Part shown: one piece after another, positions 7,223-14,137 of the stretch | Layout of the letters: the number at the start of each line of letters is the position of its first letter | Position numbering within the stretch: the stretch's first letter is position 1 | NCBI GenBank assembly: GCA_958428235.1 | Contig: CAUAFG010000030.1 | Location: 1-20,095 of the forward strand | DNA from: Faeciplasma sp900553675 | GTDB taxonomy: Bacteria; Bacillota; Clostridia; Oscillospirales; Ruminococcaceae | Direction: 5' to 3' | Length of the DNA stretch: 20,095 nucleotides | Notes under the pieces: generated by a model | Seen by the model: only the letters and a program-made list of their open reading frames with translations | Databases searched by the model: none | Told to the model about the DNA's origin: nothing | Made by a program: the position numbers and the translations under genes

Positions 7223-7825
7223 TTAGTCCTTTGGCAAAGCGTTTATTTCCTCTGCCAGAGCCTTATATTCATCATAACTCACAATGCTGTTGAGAGCCTC
7301 TAAAAGCGAGTTCGGCGGAAGCCTTTGCGGCAGGTTCAGCCGCTGGATCAGCCTCTGTCTTTTTAAGGACGAGTTTAAGCCGCCCGAAAAGCCGTCCTCG
7401 TATAAATCCATTTTGGTTATCCTGCGCGATTCTGCGCCGACCGCAACATCATCAGCGCCAAGGCAGGCTTTAAGCGCCGAGATTATGATGTCGTCCGACA
7501 GCCCCTCAACGCCTAATTTTCCCTCTGCCGAGGGGGTGGCTTTGCGCCTTTCCTTGCCGTAAACGTCGGGGACGTATGCATTGCGGATCCTGTCCTCAGG
7601 AACAAGACCCTTTATGTGACCCCTGATTTTAAAGCCTGCCGAATCGCTGTCGGTAAGGATCACTATTACCCCGCTTTCGGCATATGCGCGGATTAGCTTG
7701 GCGGTTTCGCTGTCCGAAAAAATACCGAAGCCGTTTGTCACTATCACAGGGCAGTCTACTATATTTTTCAGGCGCGATTTGTCATATTTTCCCTCAACTA
7801 TGACCGCGCCGTTTATGTGAAGCAT
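7223..7825 (-). CDS. rnmV: RNase M5-like toprim/DUF4093 protein
   Basis: A 200-residue protein with an N-terminal toprim domain: VIVEGKYDK (Glu/Lys/Asp cluster, about residues 8-16) and LTDSDSAGFKIR (about 57-68), the two metal-binding motifs. A C-terminal region of the DUF4093/RNase M5 type follows. RNase M5 trims the 5S rRNA precursor in Firmicutes. GAGAGGA lies about 8 nt before the ATG. It begins 12 nt after the holA stop and 20 nt before MBOAT, within one operon. Identity as the true 5S maturase rather than another small toprim nuclease is likely but not certain. Confidence 0.75.
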   Translation of the reverse strand: MLHINGAVIVEGKYDKSRLKNIVDCPVIVTNGFGIFSDSETAKLIRAYAESGVIVILTDSDSAGFKIRGHIKGLVPEDRIRNAYVPDVYGKERRKATPSAEGKLGVEGLSDDIIISALKACLGADDVAVGAESRRITKMDLYEDGFSGGLNSSLKRQRLIQRLNLPQRLPPNSLLEALNSIVSYDEYKALAEEINALPKD

Positions 7826-7837
7826 GTTAAGTTCCTC

Positions 7838-8890
7838 TCAGCCTTTAAATTCTATGATTTTCGCGATTGCTTCTTCCAGCATAACGCGCGGGTCGGTGCG
7901 CTTAGACTTCATATCGCGGTCGCAGTCGGAAAGGGTTTTAAGGCAGAACCGCAGCTTTTCCATCGGCATGGAGCGGCAGTCGCGAAAGGCGTTTTTCACC
8001 GCGAAGTCCCTGCCCCGATAGCTGTAGTCCTCGACAACCGTCTTTTCCGGCACGCCGCTTGCAACAGCCGTTTTTGCGCGGTAGATATCCATTGCCGCTC
8101 CGGCTATAACGGTCAGCAGGGCGATTGGCTCAGCCTGCCGCGAATACAGCCTTTGCAGAATGTCAAAAGCCTCCGCCCTCTTTCCGGTGAGGATGGCTTT
8201 GGAAAGCTTGTAAGCGTCGGTGTCGGCGCCGTCGGAGACTAAAAGCTCGATAGTCTCCCGCACTATCTCCCCGCTTTGCTGATACGAAGTAAGCTTGTCG
8301 CACTCGTTGTTTATCATCAGGATATTGCAGTTTTGGGACGCTGCCAGGTACTCGGCGTTATCCGGCGACATAAAGCACCCGCTTTTGCCCAGCCGCGATT
8401 GTATATATCCCACAAGCTCGGGCGGCTTTTTATATGCAAACTCCACAACTCCCCCGCCGCACTTTACAATATGGTCGGCAAGCTTTTTGTTCTTCTGGCT
8501 CAGCGCCTTTTTACCTGCGGCAAGGTCGGTGCCGGTGGCGTAGAAGATAACCGTTGTAGTAGCGGGGTCTATCCCCGAAATTATCTCAAAAAGCCGCTTT
8601 GTCTCGTCGGGGCGGAGGCTGTCTGCGTTGAGGTCGTTGACTGCCGCCACAACCCTGTCGGTGAACATGGGCATAGCCTCGCAGATGTCGGCAAGCTCGG
8701 ACATGGAAAGCCCTGCGGCGGGAAAGAAGCGGTAGTTCATGTCTTTTGCTTCGTCCGGCACAAGCTTGTCTATCAGCTTTTTGGTGATGATTTCGCAGGT
8801 GAAAGCGTCCCTCCCCCAGAAAAGATAGCAGGGCAGGATTCTGCCGGCGCGGATGGACTTTACCAGCTCGGAATCGCTCATATAAGGCAT
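7838..8890 (-). CDS. holA: DNA polymerase III delta subunit
   Basis: A 350-residue clamp-loader delta subunit, the part of the replication machinery that opens the beta clamp. The N-terminal domain begins SIRAGRILPCYLFWGRDAFTC, with the YLFWGxD opening typical of the family. It continues with VAAVNDLNAD and TTTVIFYATG strands and ends in the helical collar (CLKTLSDCDRDMKSKRTDPRVMLEEAIAKI). The frame is open to 8950, but GGGAGG (8903-8898) lies 7 nt before the ATG at 8890, and the -10 box lies beyond it. It is first in an operon with the RNase M5-like, MBOAT and DHHW genes. Confidence 0.88.
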   Translation of the reverse strand: MPYMSDSELVKSIRAGRILPCYLFWGRDAFTCEIITKKLIDKLVPDEAKDMNYRFFPAAGLSMSELADICEAMPMFTDRVVAAVNDLNADSLRPDETKRLFEIISGIDPATTTVIFYATGTDLAAGKKALSQKNKKLADHIVKCGGGVVEFAYKKPPELVGYIQSRLGKSGCFMSPDNAEYLAASQNCNILMINNECDKLTSYQQSGEIVRETIELLVSDGADTDAYKLSKAILTGKRAEAFDILQRLYSRQAEPIALLTVIAGAAMDIYRAKTAVASGVPEKTVVEDYSYRGRDFAVKNAFRDCRSMPMEKLRFCLKTLSDCDRDMKSKRTDPRVMLEEAIAKIIEFKG

Positions 8891-8922
8891 TCTGCCGCCT
8901 CCCTTCGTGTTTGTCATAGACA

Positions 8923-8950
8923 TTATAATACATATTTTAAGATTGTGCAA
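8923..8950 (-). promoter_or_regulatory. Promoter of the holA operon
   Basis: On the minus strand TTGCAC (8950-8945) is followed after 16 bp by a perfect TATAAT (8928-8923). The predicted start near 8916 leaves a leader of about 25 nt before the holA ATG. Confidence 0.8.
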
Positions 8951-9071
8951 GAGGGAAAATATGATTAAGTGAAGAGAGAAAAGCTAAGAAATGCGGTATC
9001 GGCGTTTCATCCGGTGATGATTTTGATTGTCACTTCGCGACGGTTGGTGGGATGTATGATAGCGGGTTAAA

Positions 9072-9105
9072 ATGTTCGTTGTTACATGGGTAAAATAACG
9101 TACAT
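9072..9105 (+). repeat. Module A, left copy
   Basis: ATGTTCGT (9072-9079), an 18-nt linker TGTTACATGGGTAAAATA, then ACGTACAT (9098-9105). The arms pair with one mismatch. No second inverted word follows. The linker matches that of the right copy at 17 of 18 positions. Confidence 0.75.
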
Positions 9106-9115
9106 CATAAAGAAA

Positions 9116-9157
9116 ATGGACGATGTTACAGGGATAAAACTTCGTCCATTCGTCCAT
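9116..9157 (+). repeat. Module B, left copy
   Basis: ATGGACGA (9116-9123), an 18-nt linker TGTTACAGGGATAAAACT, then TCGTCCAT twice in direct tandem (9142-9149, 9150-9157). Both tandem copies are perfect inverted complements of the first word, so either could pair with it. Confidence 0.85.
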
Positions 9158-9176
9158 TTTGCAGGGCAATGTTTAA

Positions 9177-9219
9177 GATGTCTAATTCTACAGATTAAAT
9201 AATTAGACAATTAGACATC
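9177..9219 (+). repeat. Module C, left copy
   Basis: GATGTCTAAT (9177-9186), a 15-nt linker TCTACAGATTAAATA resembling those of A and B, then ATTAGACA twice in tandem (9202-9209, 9210-9217). The second copy extends to ATTAGACATC, a perfect 10-bp complement of the opening word. Confidence 0.8.
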
Positions 9220-9363
9220 TGAACAGCAGATATCCAATCTGACGACTAAGATAATTGGTCATTAAGTCTGACATTTGTGATTATGCTTGCCAAGTAGTAA
9301 TTATTATATAAAATACTATAATACGGAATGCAGTAAGCCGTGAAAGACGGGTAATTCACTTAT

Positions 9364-9404
9364 AATGTATATTGTAAAAGTTTCAACCCGACAGATTTAA
9401 CATT
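9364..9404 (-). repeat. Module D, degenerate right copy
   Basis: Seen on the plus strand: AATGTATA and TTGTAAAA, then a linker containing TTTCAACCCGACA (9381-9393), then TTTAACATT (9396-9404). The linker string is identical over 13 nt to that in module C right (9442-9454). The words pair poorly, so this looks like a decayed or diverging unit. Confidence 0.5.
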
Positions 9405-9424
9405 GCTTGCCCGGATGTCTGATA

Positions 9425-9464
9425 TGTCTAATTGTCTAATTTTTCAACCCGACATAATTAGACA
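9425..9464 (-). repeat. Module C, right copy
   Basis: Plus strand: TGTCTAAT twice in tandem (9425-9432, 9433-9440), a 16-nt linker TTTTCAACCCGACATA, then ATTAGACA (9457-9464). It is the inverted counterpart of module C left, with the same word but a diverged linker. A further partial word ATGTCTGAT precedes it. Confidence 0.8.
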
Positions 9465-9476
9465 TTGATATCCGGA

Positions 9477-9519
9477 ATGTACGTTATGTACGCTATTTTA
9501 CCTATGTAACAACGAACAT
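9477..9519 (-). repeat. Module A, right copy
   Basis: Plus strand: ATGTACGT (9477-9484), one T, ATGTACGC (9486-9493), an 18-nt linker TATTTTACCTATGTAACA, then ACGAACAT (9512-9519). It is flanked by CCGG/CCG separators. On the minus strand it matches module A left closely. Confidence 0.8.
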
Positions 9520-9532
9520 CCGAATGTACAAA

Positions 9533-9574
9533 ATGGACGAATGGACGAAGTTTTACCTTTGTAACATCGTCCAT
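9533..9574 (-). repeat. Module B, right copy
   Basis: Plus strand: ATGGACGA twice in tandem (9533-9540, 9541-9548), an 18-nt linker AGTTTTACCTTTGTAACA, then TCGTCCAT (9567-9574). It is the exact inverted counterpart of module B left. Additional word fragments flank it: ATGTAC before and ACGTCCAT (9580-9586 region) after. Confidence 0.85.
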
Positions 9575-9641
9575 TCAAACGTCCATAACCCGAAGTTTCA
9601 GACGGCTGTTTGGACATCACGAAAAAATACCCGATTTCCGC

Positions 9642-9670
9642 TTGCAATCCGACTTAAAATATGGTAATAT
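9642..9670 (+). promoter_or_regulatory. Promoter of argS
   Basis: TTGCAA (9642-9647), a 17 bp spacer and TAATAT (9665-9670), with a TGG extended -10 directly in front. The predicted start near 9677 gives a leader of about 33 nt, too short for a T-box riboswitch. Confidence 0.75.
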
Positions 9671-9709
9671 ATTAAAATGTATTATTATGAGTATTCAGGA
9701 GGACAACAT

Positions 9710-11467
9710 ATGCGCAAAATTACCGAGCTTTTAACCGAAGCGGCGGCGCGCGCCTTTGAAAGCTGCGGCTACGACCCCAAGCTTGCCACTGTTGCGGTTT
9801 CGGACAGGCAGGATCTTTGCCAGTTCCAGTGCAACGGAGCTTTTGCCGGAGCTAAGCTATACAAAAAAGCTCCCTTTGTAATAGCGGAGGAGGCGGCGGC
9901 AGTGTTGGCTGCAGACGAGCGTATTGCAAGCGTCGAAGCCGTTAAGCCGGGATTTATAAACATCACACTTAAAGACGAGTTTCTTGTAGATTATGTCAAC
10001 CAGATAGCGGCGGACGAACACCTTGGAGTTCCGCAGGCGGAAAATCCCGAAACGATAGTTATTGACTACGGCGGACCCAACGTTGCAAAGCCTCTGCACA
10101 TCGGTCATCTGCGCTCGGCTATTATCGGCGAGGCTGTTAAAAGAATCGCCAGAGCCACCGGCAGAACCGTTTACGGCGACGTTCACTTTGGCGACTGGGG
10201 AACTCCCCTCGGTCTTGTAATAGCCGAATACCGCGAGCGTCACCCCGACTGGGCGTGCTTCAGGGAGGATTTTAACCCTGCCGTGGACGCTGTGCCCGAC
10301 ATCGACGAGGACGAGCTTAACGAAATCTACCCCTTTGCCAGCGCAAAGAGCAAGCAGGACGAGGTTTTCAAGGAGACTGCGCGGCAGGTTACCGCCCAGC
10401 TCCAAAAGCACAAGCCAGGCATTTACGATTTGTGGAAAAAGATAATGGAAGTCTCCATCGACAGCGTTAAGCGCAACTATTTGCGGCTTGACGTAAGCTT
10501 CGACCTTTGGTACGGCGAAAGCGACGCCGACCCGTTCATCCCCGAGCTTATCGACATACTGACCGAAAAGGGTCTTTTGCACGAGAGCGAAGGCGCAATG
10601 GTTGTTGACGTTCAGGAGGAGGGCGACAAGATAACCGTCCCGCCGATAATCGTTACCAAGTCGAACAAGTCGGTCGGCTACGACGCCACCGACATTGCCA
10701 CCATTATCCAGCGTCAGCGCGATTTCCAGCCGGCGCGCATATGGTATGTGGTGGACAAGCGGCAGTCGCTGCACTTCACGCAGGTCTTCCGCTGCGCCAA
10801 AAAGGCGGGGCTTGTGCCTGCCGAAACCGAGCTTAAGCTGTTGGGCTTTGGCACTATGAATGGCTCGGACGGCAAGCCCTTTAAAACCCGCGACGGCGGA
10901 GTAATGCGTTTAAGCGACCTCATTCAGACCGCGATAGACGGCGCTATGGAAAAGCTCGCCGATTCGGAATACGTGCAAAGCGGCAAGCTTGAAGCCGCCG
11001 AAAAGATAGGCATGGCGGCAATCAAGTTCGGCGACCTTTCAAACCAGCCCTCCAAAGACTATATATTCGACCTCAACAAATTCTTAGCCTTCGACGGCAA
11101 GACCGGCACATACCTTTTGTACACCGTAACGCGCATAAACTCGATTCTTGCAAAGGCGGGTATCGACCCTGCGGCAACACCGGTCATCAAGGCTCTTCAC
11201 ACCGACGCCGAGCGCGAGCTTGCCCTTGACATAGCGCTTTCGGGCGAGGTCTACCAAAAGGCGTTCGACGATATGGCTCCCTGCGTTCTCTGCGACAACG
11301 CCTACAACATAGCGGCGGTGTTCTCGCGGTTCTATCACGACAACAGGATTTTAAGCGAAGAGGATGAGGCTAAGCGCGCCGACTGGCTTGGTATGGCGGC
11401 GCTGGCAAGGAAAGTTATAGTCAAGCAGCTTGATATGCTGGCAATAGAAACTGTCTCCCACATGTAA
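9710..11467 (+). CDS. argS: Arginyl-tRNA synthetase
   Basis: A 585-residue class I aminoacyl-tRNA synthetase that charges tRNA-Arg in the cytoplasm. It has the N-terminal tRNA-recognition domain typical of ArgS (about 1-110). The HIGH signature is at about residues 130-133 (NVAKPLHIGHLRSAIIGEA). FGTMNGSDGKPFKTRDGGVMRLSDL stands in the KMSKS-loop position, where many ArgS proteins have a degenerate motif. A C-terminal anticodon-binding helical domain follows. The frame opens at 9677, but AGGAGG (9697-9702) sits 7 nt before the ATG at 9710, so that start is chosen. It is transcribed divergently from holA and followed by two strong hairpins. Confidence 0.96.
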   Translation: MRKITELLTEAAARAFESCGYDPKLATVAVSDRQDLCQFQCNGAFAGAKLYKKAPFVIAEEAAAVLAADERIASVEAVKPGFINITLKDEFLVDYVNQIAADEHLGVPQAENPETIVIDYGGPNVAKPLHIGHLRSAIIGEAVKRIARATGRTVYGDVHFGDWGTPLGLVIAEYRERHPDWACFREDFNPAVDAVPDIDEDELNEIYPFASAKSKQDEVFKETARQVTAQLQKHKPGIYDLWKKIMEVSIDSVKRNYLRLDVSFDLWYGESDADPFIPELIDILTEKGLLHESEGAMVVDVQEEGDKITVPPIIVTKSNKSVGYDATDIATIIQRQRDFQPARIWYVVDKRQSLHFTQVFRCAKKAGLVPAETELKLLGFGTMNGSDGKPFKTRDGGVMRLSDLIQTAIDGAMEKLADSEYVQSGKLEAAEKIGMAAIKFGDLSNQPSKDYIFDLNKFLAFDGKTGTYLLYTVTRINSILAKAGIDPAATPVIKALHTDAERELALDIALSGEVYQKAFDDMAPCVLCDNAYNIAAVFSRFYHDNRILSEEDEAKRADWLGMAALARKVIVKQLDMLAIETVSHM

Positions 11468-11468
11468 A

Positions 11469-11501
11469 GCGTTTCGCATCCCTTGGCGGGATGCGAAACG
11501 C
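11469..11501. repeat. Perfect 14-bp hairpin after argS
   Basis: GCGTTTCGCATCCC (11469-11482) and its exact inverse (11488-11501) flank a TTGGC loop directly after the argS stop. There is no T-tract, but a strong stem here probably marks or protects the argS mRNA 3' end, possibly together with the palindrome that follows 2 nt later. Confidence 0.75.
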
Positions 11502-11503
11502 GA

Positions 11504-11543
11504 AAGAATTAATAAATTTGGCGCGCCAAATTTATTAATTCTT
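11504..11543. repeat. Perfect 40-bp palindrome
   Basis: Positions 11504-11523 are the exact reverse complement of 11524-11543, with GGCGCGCC at the centre and AT-rich arms (AAGAATTAATAAATTT). As RNA it gives an almost fully paired stem on either strand. No T-tract follows. It may act as a bidirectional 3'-end structure, or be a mobile or recombination-derived palindrome. Confidence 0.85.
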
Positions 11544-11660
11544 CCCGCTGCCTGCATATCAACCACAAAGGCTCGGACTCAGTTGCAGCTGCTTATATCG
11601 GATATCCCTGCGTGGGGGGATTATGGGGATTTATCTGCGGATAAACCCACTAAACTGTCA

Positions 11661-11669
11661 TGATATTAT
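11661..11669 (+). promoter_or_regulatory. Possible extended -10 promoter of the PrsA-like gene
   Basis: TGATATTAT gives a TGn element plus a TATTAT -10 (11664-11669). The sequence 17 bp upstream (ATAAAC) is a poor -35. The start would be near 11676, about 40 nt before the ATG. No better promoter was seen between the argS palindrome and this gene. Confidence 0.35.
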
Positions 11670-11716
11670 CACATTAAAAGGTTACACTATAAAAAAATAC
11701 TATTGGAGATGTTTAA

Positions 11717-12856
11717 ATGAACAAATTTTTGAAGACCATCGCTTTATTGGCAGCTGTTATGATGGCGTTTTCTGCTTTCACAGCCTGCGGCGACAAAACC
11801 AACGATCAGCCTCAGAATCAGACCGACGACAGCGCCAATACCGATGATTCCGGCGAGCAAAACGCCGTTCAGGAGCTTATTCCCTCGCTGACCATCAACG
11901 GCAAAGAGATAGATATTTCGGACAACCCTGTAATCTTCACCGTCGGCGGAGTAGATATCCACTTTGACGAATACAGATATATGTTCAAGTATTACGAAAC
12001 CTTATATGCCAATAATTACGGTATCACCGCCGATTTGTGGGAGGGCAACGAGCAGAACTTTGCCGTCTTTAAGGACAGCGTTAAAGCCGACCTGATTGAG
12101 CAAAACTTTGGCAACATCGTTGCAAAGAAGTATGATGTTACCCTTAACGACGAAGATTACAAGCAGGTTGACGAATACATGGAAGAGGAAAAGGCTCAGT
12201 TTGAATCGGAAGAAGCCTTTAACGACGCTCTTAAAGCCTCCGGAATCAAGGAGGAGCTTTTAAGAAATCTTATCACCTCCAGCGTAATGTGCGAAAAGGT
12301 TTATCAGGAGCTTTATGGCGGCGAAAACGCAAGGCTTATCCCCTCTGACGACGAGATAAAGCAGGACATCAAGGACAATTACGTCAGGGTTTACCACCTG
12401 CTTATCAGCAACGAACACTTTGCAGACACCGAGGGCTACGAAGATGCCGACGAAGCCGCTCTCAAGGCAGCCGCCAAGACCTTCGCCGAGGAAAATCTTG
12501 CGGAGATACAGGCAGGCGCAGACGTTTACGAGGTTGCGCAGGCTGTTGGAGACGACCCCGGCATGCACGATAACCCCGACGGCTATCTGTTCACCTACGG
12601 TAAGATGGTTCCGCAGTTTGAGGAAGCCTCCTTTGCCCTTAAGGTCGGCGAGACAAGCGGTATTGTTGAAACCGACTACGGCTATCACATCATAACAAGG
12701 ATTGAGCAGGACAGCTATGTTGAAGAAAACTTCGACGAGGTAAGAGAGCAGTATGTAAACGACCGCTTCAACACCGAAGTAAATCAGATGCTTGCAGACG
12801 CCGAAATAGTTTACTCCGAGTATTACGACGATATCACTTACAACAGCATTACCTGA
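11717..12856 (+). CDS. PrsA-like peptidylprolyl isomerase lipoprotein
   Basis: A 379-residue extracytoplasmic foldase that should help exported proteins fold at the membrane surface. The signal peptide ends in a lipobox, FTAC, with the lipidated Cys at residue 24. A Thr/Asp/Gln-rich low-complexity linker follows (about 25-52), then a SurA/PrsA-like helical N-terminal domain. A parvulin/PpiC domain (about 223-330) has VYHLLIS, DGYLFTYGKMVPQFEEASFAL and ETDYGYHII as landmarks. GGAG lies 8 nt before the ATG. A terminator follows, with a serine-hydrolase lipoprotein just after it. Length is within the PrsA range. The assignment to PrsA rather than another SurA-type foldase is by domain order. Confidence 0.88.
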   Translation: MNKFLKTIALLAAVMMAFSAFTACGDKTNDQPQNQTDDSANTDDSGEQNAVQELIPSLTINGKEIDISDNPVIFTVGGVDIHFDEYRYMFKYYETLYANNYGITADLWEGNEQNFAVFKDSVKADLIEQNFGNIVAKKYDVTLNDEDYKQVDEYMEEEKAQFESEEAFNDALKASGIKEELLRNLITSSVMCEKVYQELYGGENARLIPSDDEIKQDIKDNYVRVYHLLISNEHFADTEGYEDADEAALKAAAKTFAEENLAEIQAGADVYEVAQAVGDDPGMHDNPDGYLFTYGKMVPQFEEASFALKVGETSGIVETDYGYHIITRIEQDSYVEENFDEVREQYVNDRFNTEVNQMLADAEIVYSEYYDDITYNSIT

Positions 12857-12883
12857 TTTATCTGTAACAATGAAAATGAAATG

Positions 12884-12914
12884 TGCCGTCCAGCTTACGG
12901 GCGGCATATTTTTC
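12884..12914 (+). terminator. Rho-independent terminator between the PrsA-like and hydrolase genes
   Basis: TGCCGTCC (12884-12891) pairs with GGGCGGCA (12899-12906) with one G.U, followed by TATTTTTC. It ends only two bases before the AGGGGTGG ribosome binding site of the next gene, so that gene must rely on read-through or on a promoter not seen. Confidence 0.75.
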
Positions 12915-12927
12915 AGGGGTGGTTTAA

Positions 12928-14040
12928 TTGAAAATTTTCAGGATATTCTGCGCGGCAGTCGCGGCTGTGGTTGCGCTGAGCATATTCAGCGGCTGCTCAA
13001 AAATCACCGTAGACAAGCAGGTAACGGACGGCTCGCGGAGCAGCGAAATCACTATACATACATTTGTGACCTCCGAAAGCGTTACCTCTTCCGAATCCAC
13101 CACGCTTCCCCCGCCTGAGTGCAGCGCTCCGGAACAGACGGTTGCTTCTTTAGATACGCAAAGCGTTACCCAGCCGGTAAAGGAATTTGTCCTGCCGGAG
13201 GACTTCGACCAAAAGATGTCGGAGCTGATGGAAAAATACTCCTGTAACCAAAGCTGCAATCCCGAAAACATCCCCTGCGGCTGTCAGCCGGAACTTGAAG
13301 CCGTCGTGGACGAGGAAGGCAATATCGTCACCCCGCGCGACCGCGTTGTGTCAATATACTTTCGCGACATGGAAAGCGGCTTTGAATATACCCTCAACGA
13401 CAATGTGCACTATCCTGTTGCCAGCACAATCAAGATTCCGTTCGTTATATATATCTATCAGAAGATTGACAGCGGAGAAATCGACCCCGAAACGGTTCTG
13501 ACCTACGAAAAGCGCCACTATTTCGGCGGCACGGGAGTTATTGTTGAGGGCGATTTCGGTCAGCAGTACACGGTGGCTCAGCTTTTAGAGCTTGCCATAA
13601 CCCGAAGCGACAACGTCGCCTACGAAATGCTTAAAGACCTGACAACATGGGCTGATTTTGAAGCGTATCTTACCGAAATCGGCATGACCCATGTTGAGGA
13701 CGTGCGCAAAAGCAAGCAGAAAATCTGCACCGAGTCCGCCGGAGCCGACGGCAGGCTTCTGGCACAGTACCTTACAAGCGGTGCCGGCAGCGTTGAGACC
13801 TTTAAAGAGGACCTTTTGCAGACGAGGATTAAGATGATACGCTCGCAGTACCCCGTCTATCGCAAATACGGCTGGGCTAATTTTTCCTTCCATGATATTG
13901 CCTACGTAGACGCTCCACACCCATATGTGCTTGCGGTGCTTACAAATCTGGACGGCGCGGAGGATGACGTTTTTCGTATGTTCCGCGAAATATCCGATAT
14001 CTTTGAAGAGCTTGGAAACGGCGAGCTTTCAGAAGAATAA
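12928..14040 (+). CDS. Beta-lactamase-fold serine hydrolase lipoprotein
   Basis: A 370-residue lipoprotein (lipobox FSGC, Cys23) with a Ser/Thr-rich linker (about 35-85) and a penicillin-recognising fold. The motifs are S166-T-I-K169 (SxxK), S227-D-N229 (SDN) and K313-Y-G315 in place of KTG. No ExxLN omega-loop motif of class A beta-lactamases is visible, so a cell-wall peptidase or esterase role is at least as likely as antibiotic hydrolysis. A Cys-rich stretch, CNQSCNPENIPCGC (residues 106-119), precedes the catalytic domain and may form disulfides or bind metal. The start is TTG behind AGGGGTGG. It is followed by a terminator. Confidence 0.82.
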   Translation: MKIFRIFCAAVAAVVALSIFSGCSKITVDKQVTDGSRSSEITIHTFVTSESVTSSESTTLPPPECSAPEQTVASLDTQSVTQPVKEFVLPEDFDQKMSELMEKYSCNQSCNPENIPCGCQPELEAVVDEEGNIVTPRDRVVSIYFRDMESGFEYTLNDNVHYPVASTIKIPFVIYIYQKIDSGEIDPETVLTYEKRHYFGGTGVIVEGDFGQQYTVAQLLELAITRSDNVAYEMLKDLTTWADFEAYLTEIGMTHVEDVRKSKQKICTESAGADGRLLAQYLTSGAGSVETFKEDLLQTRIKMIRSQYPVYRKYGWANFSFHDIAYVDAPHPYVLAVLTNLDGAEDDVFRMFREISDIFEELGNGELSEE

Positions 14041-14047
14041 TAATTTT

Positions 14048-14080
14048 CAGCGGGGCACTCCGTTTGCTCCGCTGTTTTTT
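14048..14080 (+). terminator. Rho-independent terminator after the serine hydrolase
   Basis: CAGCGGGGCA (14048-14057) pairs with TGCTCCGCTG (14065-14074) with one G.U, followed by TTTTTT (14075-14080). It starts about 8 nt after the stop codon. Confidence 0.9.
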
Positions 14081-14102
14081 GTCAAAATTCCATAATTTCA
14101 GT

Positions 14103-14131
14103 TTGACAAATCGGATATTAAGTAGTATAAT
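14103..14131 (+). promoter_or_regulatory. Promoter of the c-di-GMP/phosphorelay locus
   Basis: Perfect TTGACA (14103-14108), a 17 bp spacer and perfect TATAAT (14126-14131). The predicted start near 14138 leaves a leader of about 224 nt before the first ATG (14362). Confidence 0.85.
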
Positions 14132-14137
14132 ATGTTA

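Larger units (their letters stand above)
9072..9590. repeat. Modular self-complementary repeat region between holA and argS
   Basis: This non-coding stretch holds at least six related modules, plus a degenerate one. Each module has an 8-9 nt word, a related linker of 15-18 nt and one or two inverted copies of the word. Left modules (9072-9219) read on the plus strand and right modules (9364-9590) on the minus strand, around an AT-rich core (9220-9363) in which I see no gene or clear signal. Words differ between module types (ATGGACGA, ATGTTCGT/ATGTACGT, TGTCTAAT), but their inverted partners match. Sequence from 8951 to 9071 shows nothing recognisable. There is no ORF of note. Confidence 0.85.

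Noticed and set aside
9072..9590. CRISPR array
   Set aside because: The repeated words are only 8-9 nt and occur in inverted as well as direct orientation. Linkers, not spacers, are conserved, and no cas gene is present.
9671..9709. T-box riboswitch before argS
   Set aside because: The leader between the predicted start and the ATG is only about 33 nt, and no T-box sequence or specifier stem is present.
9857..10774. 305-codon open frame on the minus strand inside argS
   Set aside because: It lies antisense to a clear ArgS protein, has no recognisable domain or ribosome binding site, and is explained by codon bias of the opposite strand.
11672..11694. ECF promoter on the minus strand (TGTAACCTTTT at about 11677-11687)
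   Set aside because: The -35 string matches that of sigma 1, but no CGTC -10 lies 17 nt downstream and there is no minus-strand gene nearby.
12260..12907. 215-codon minus-strand open frame opposite the PrsA-like gene
   Set aside because: Antisense shadow of a well-supported coding sequence, with no domain recognised.
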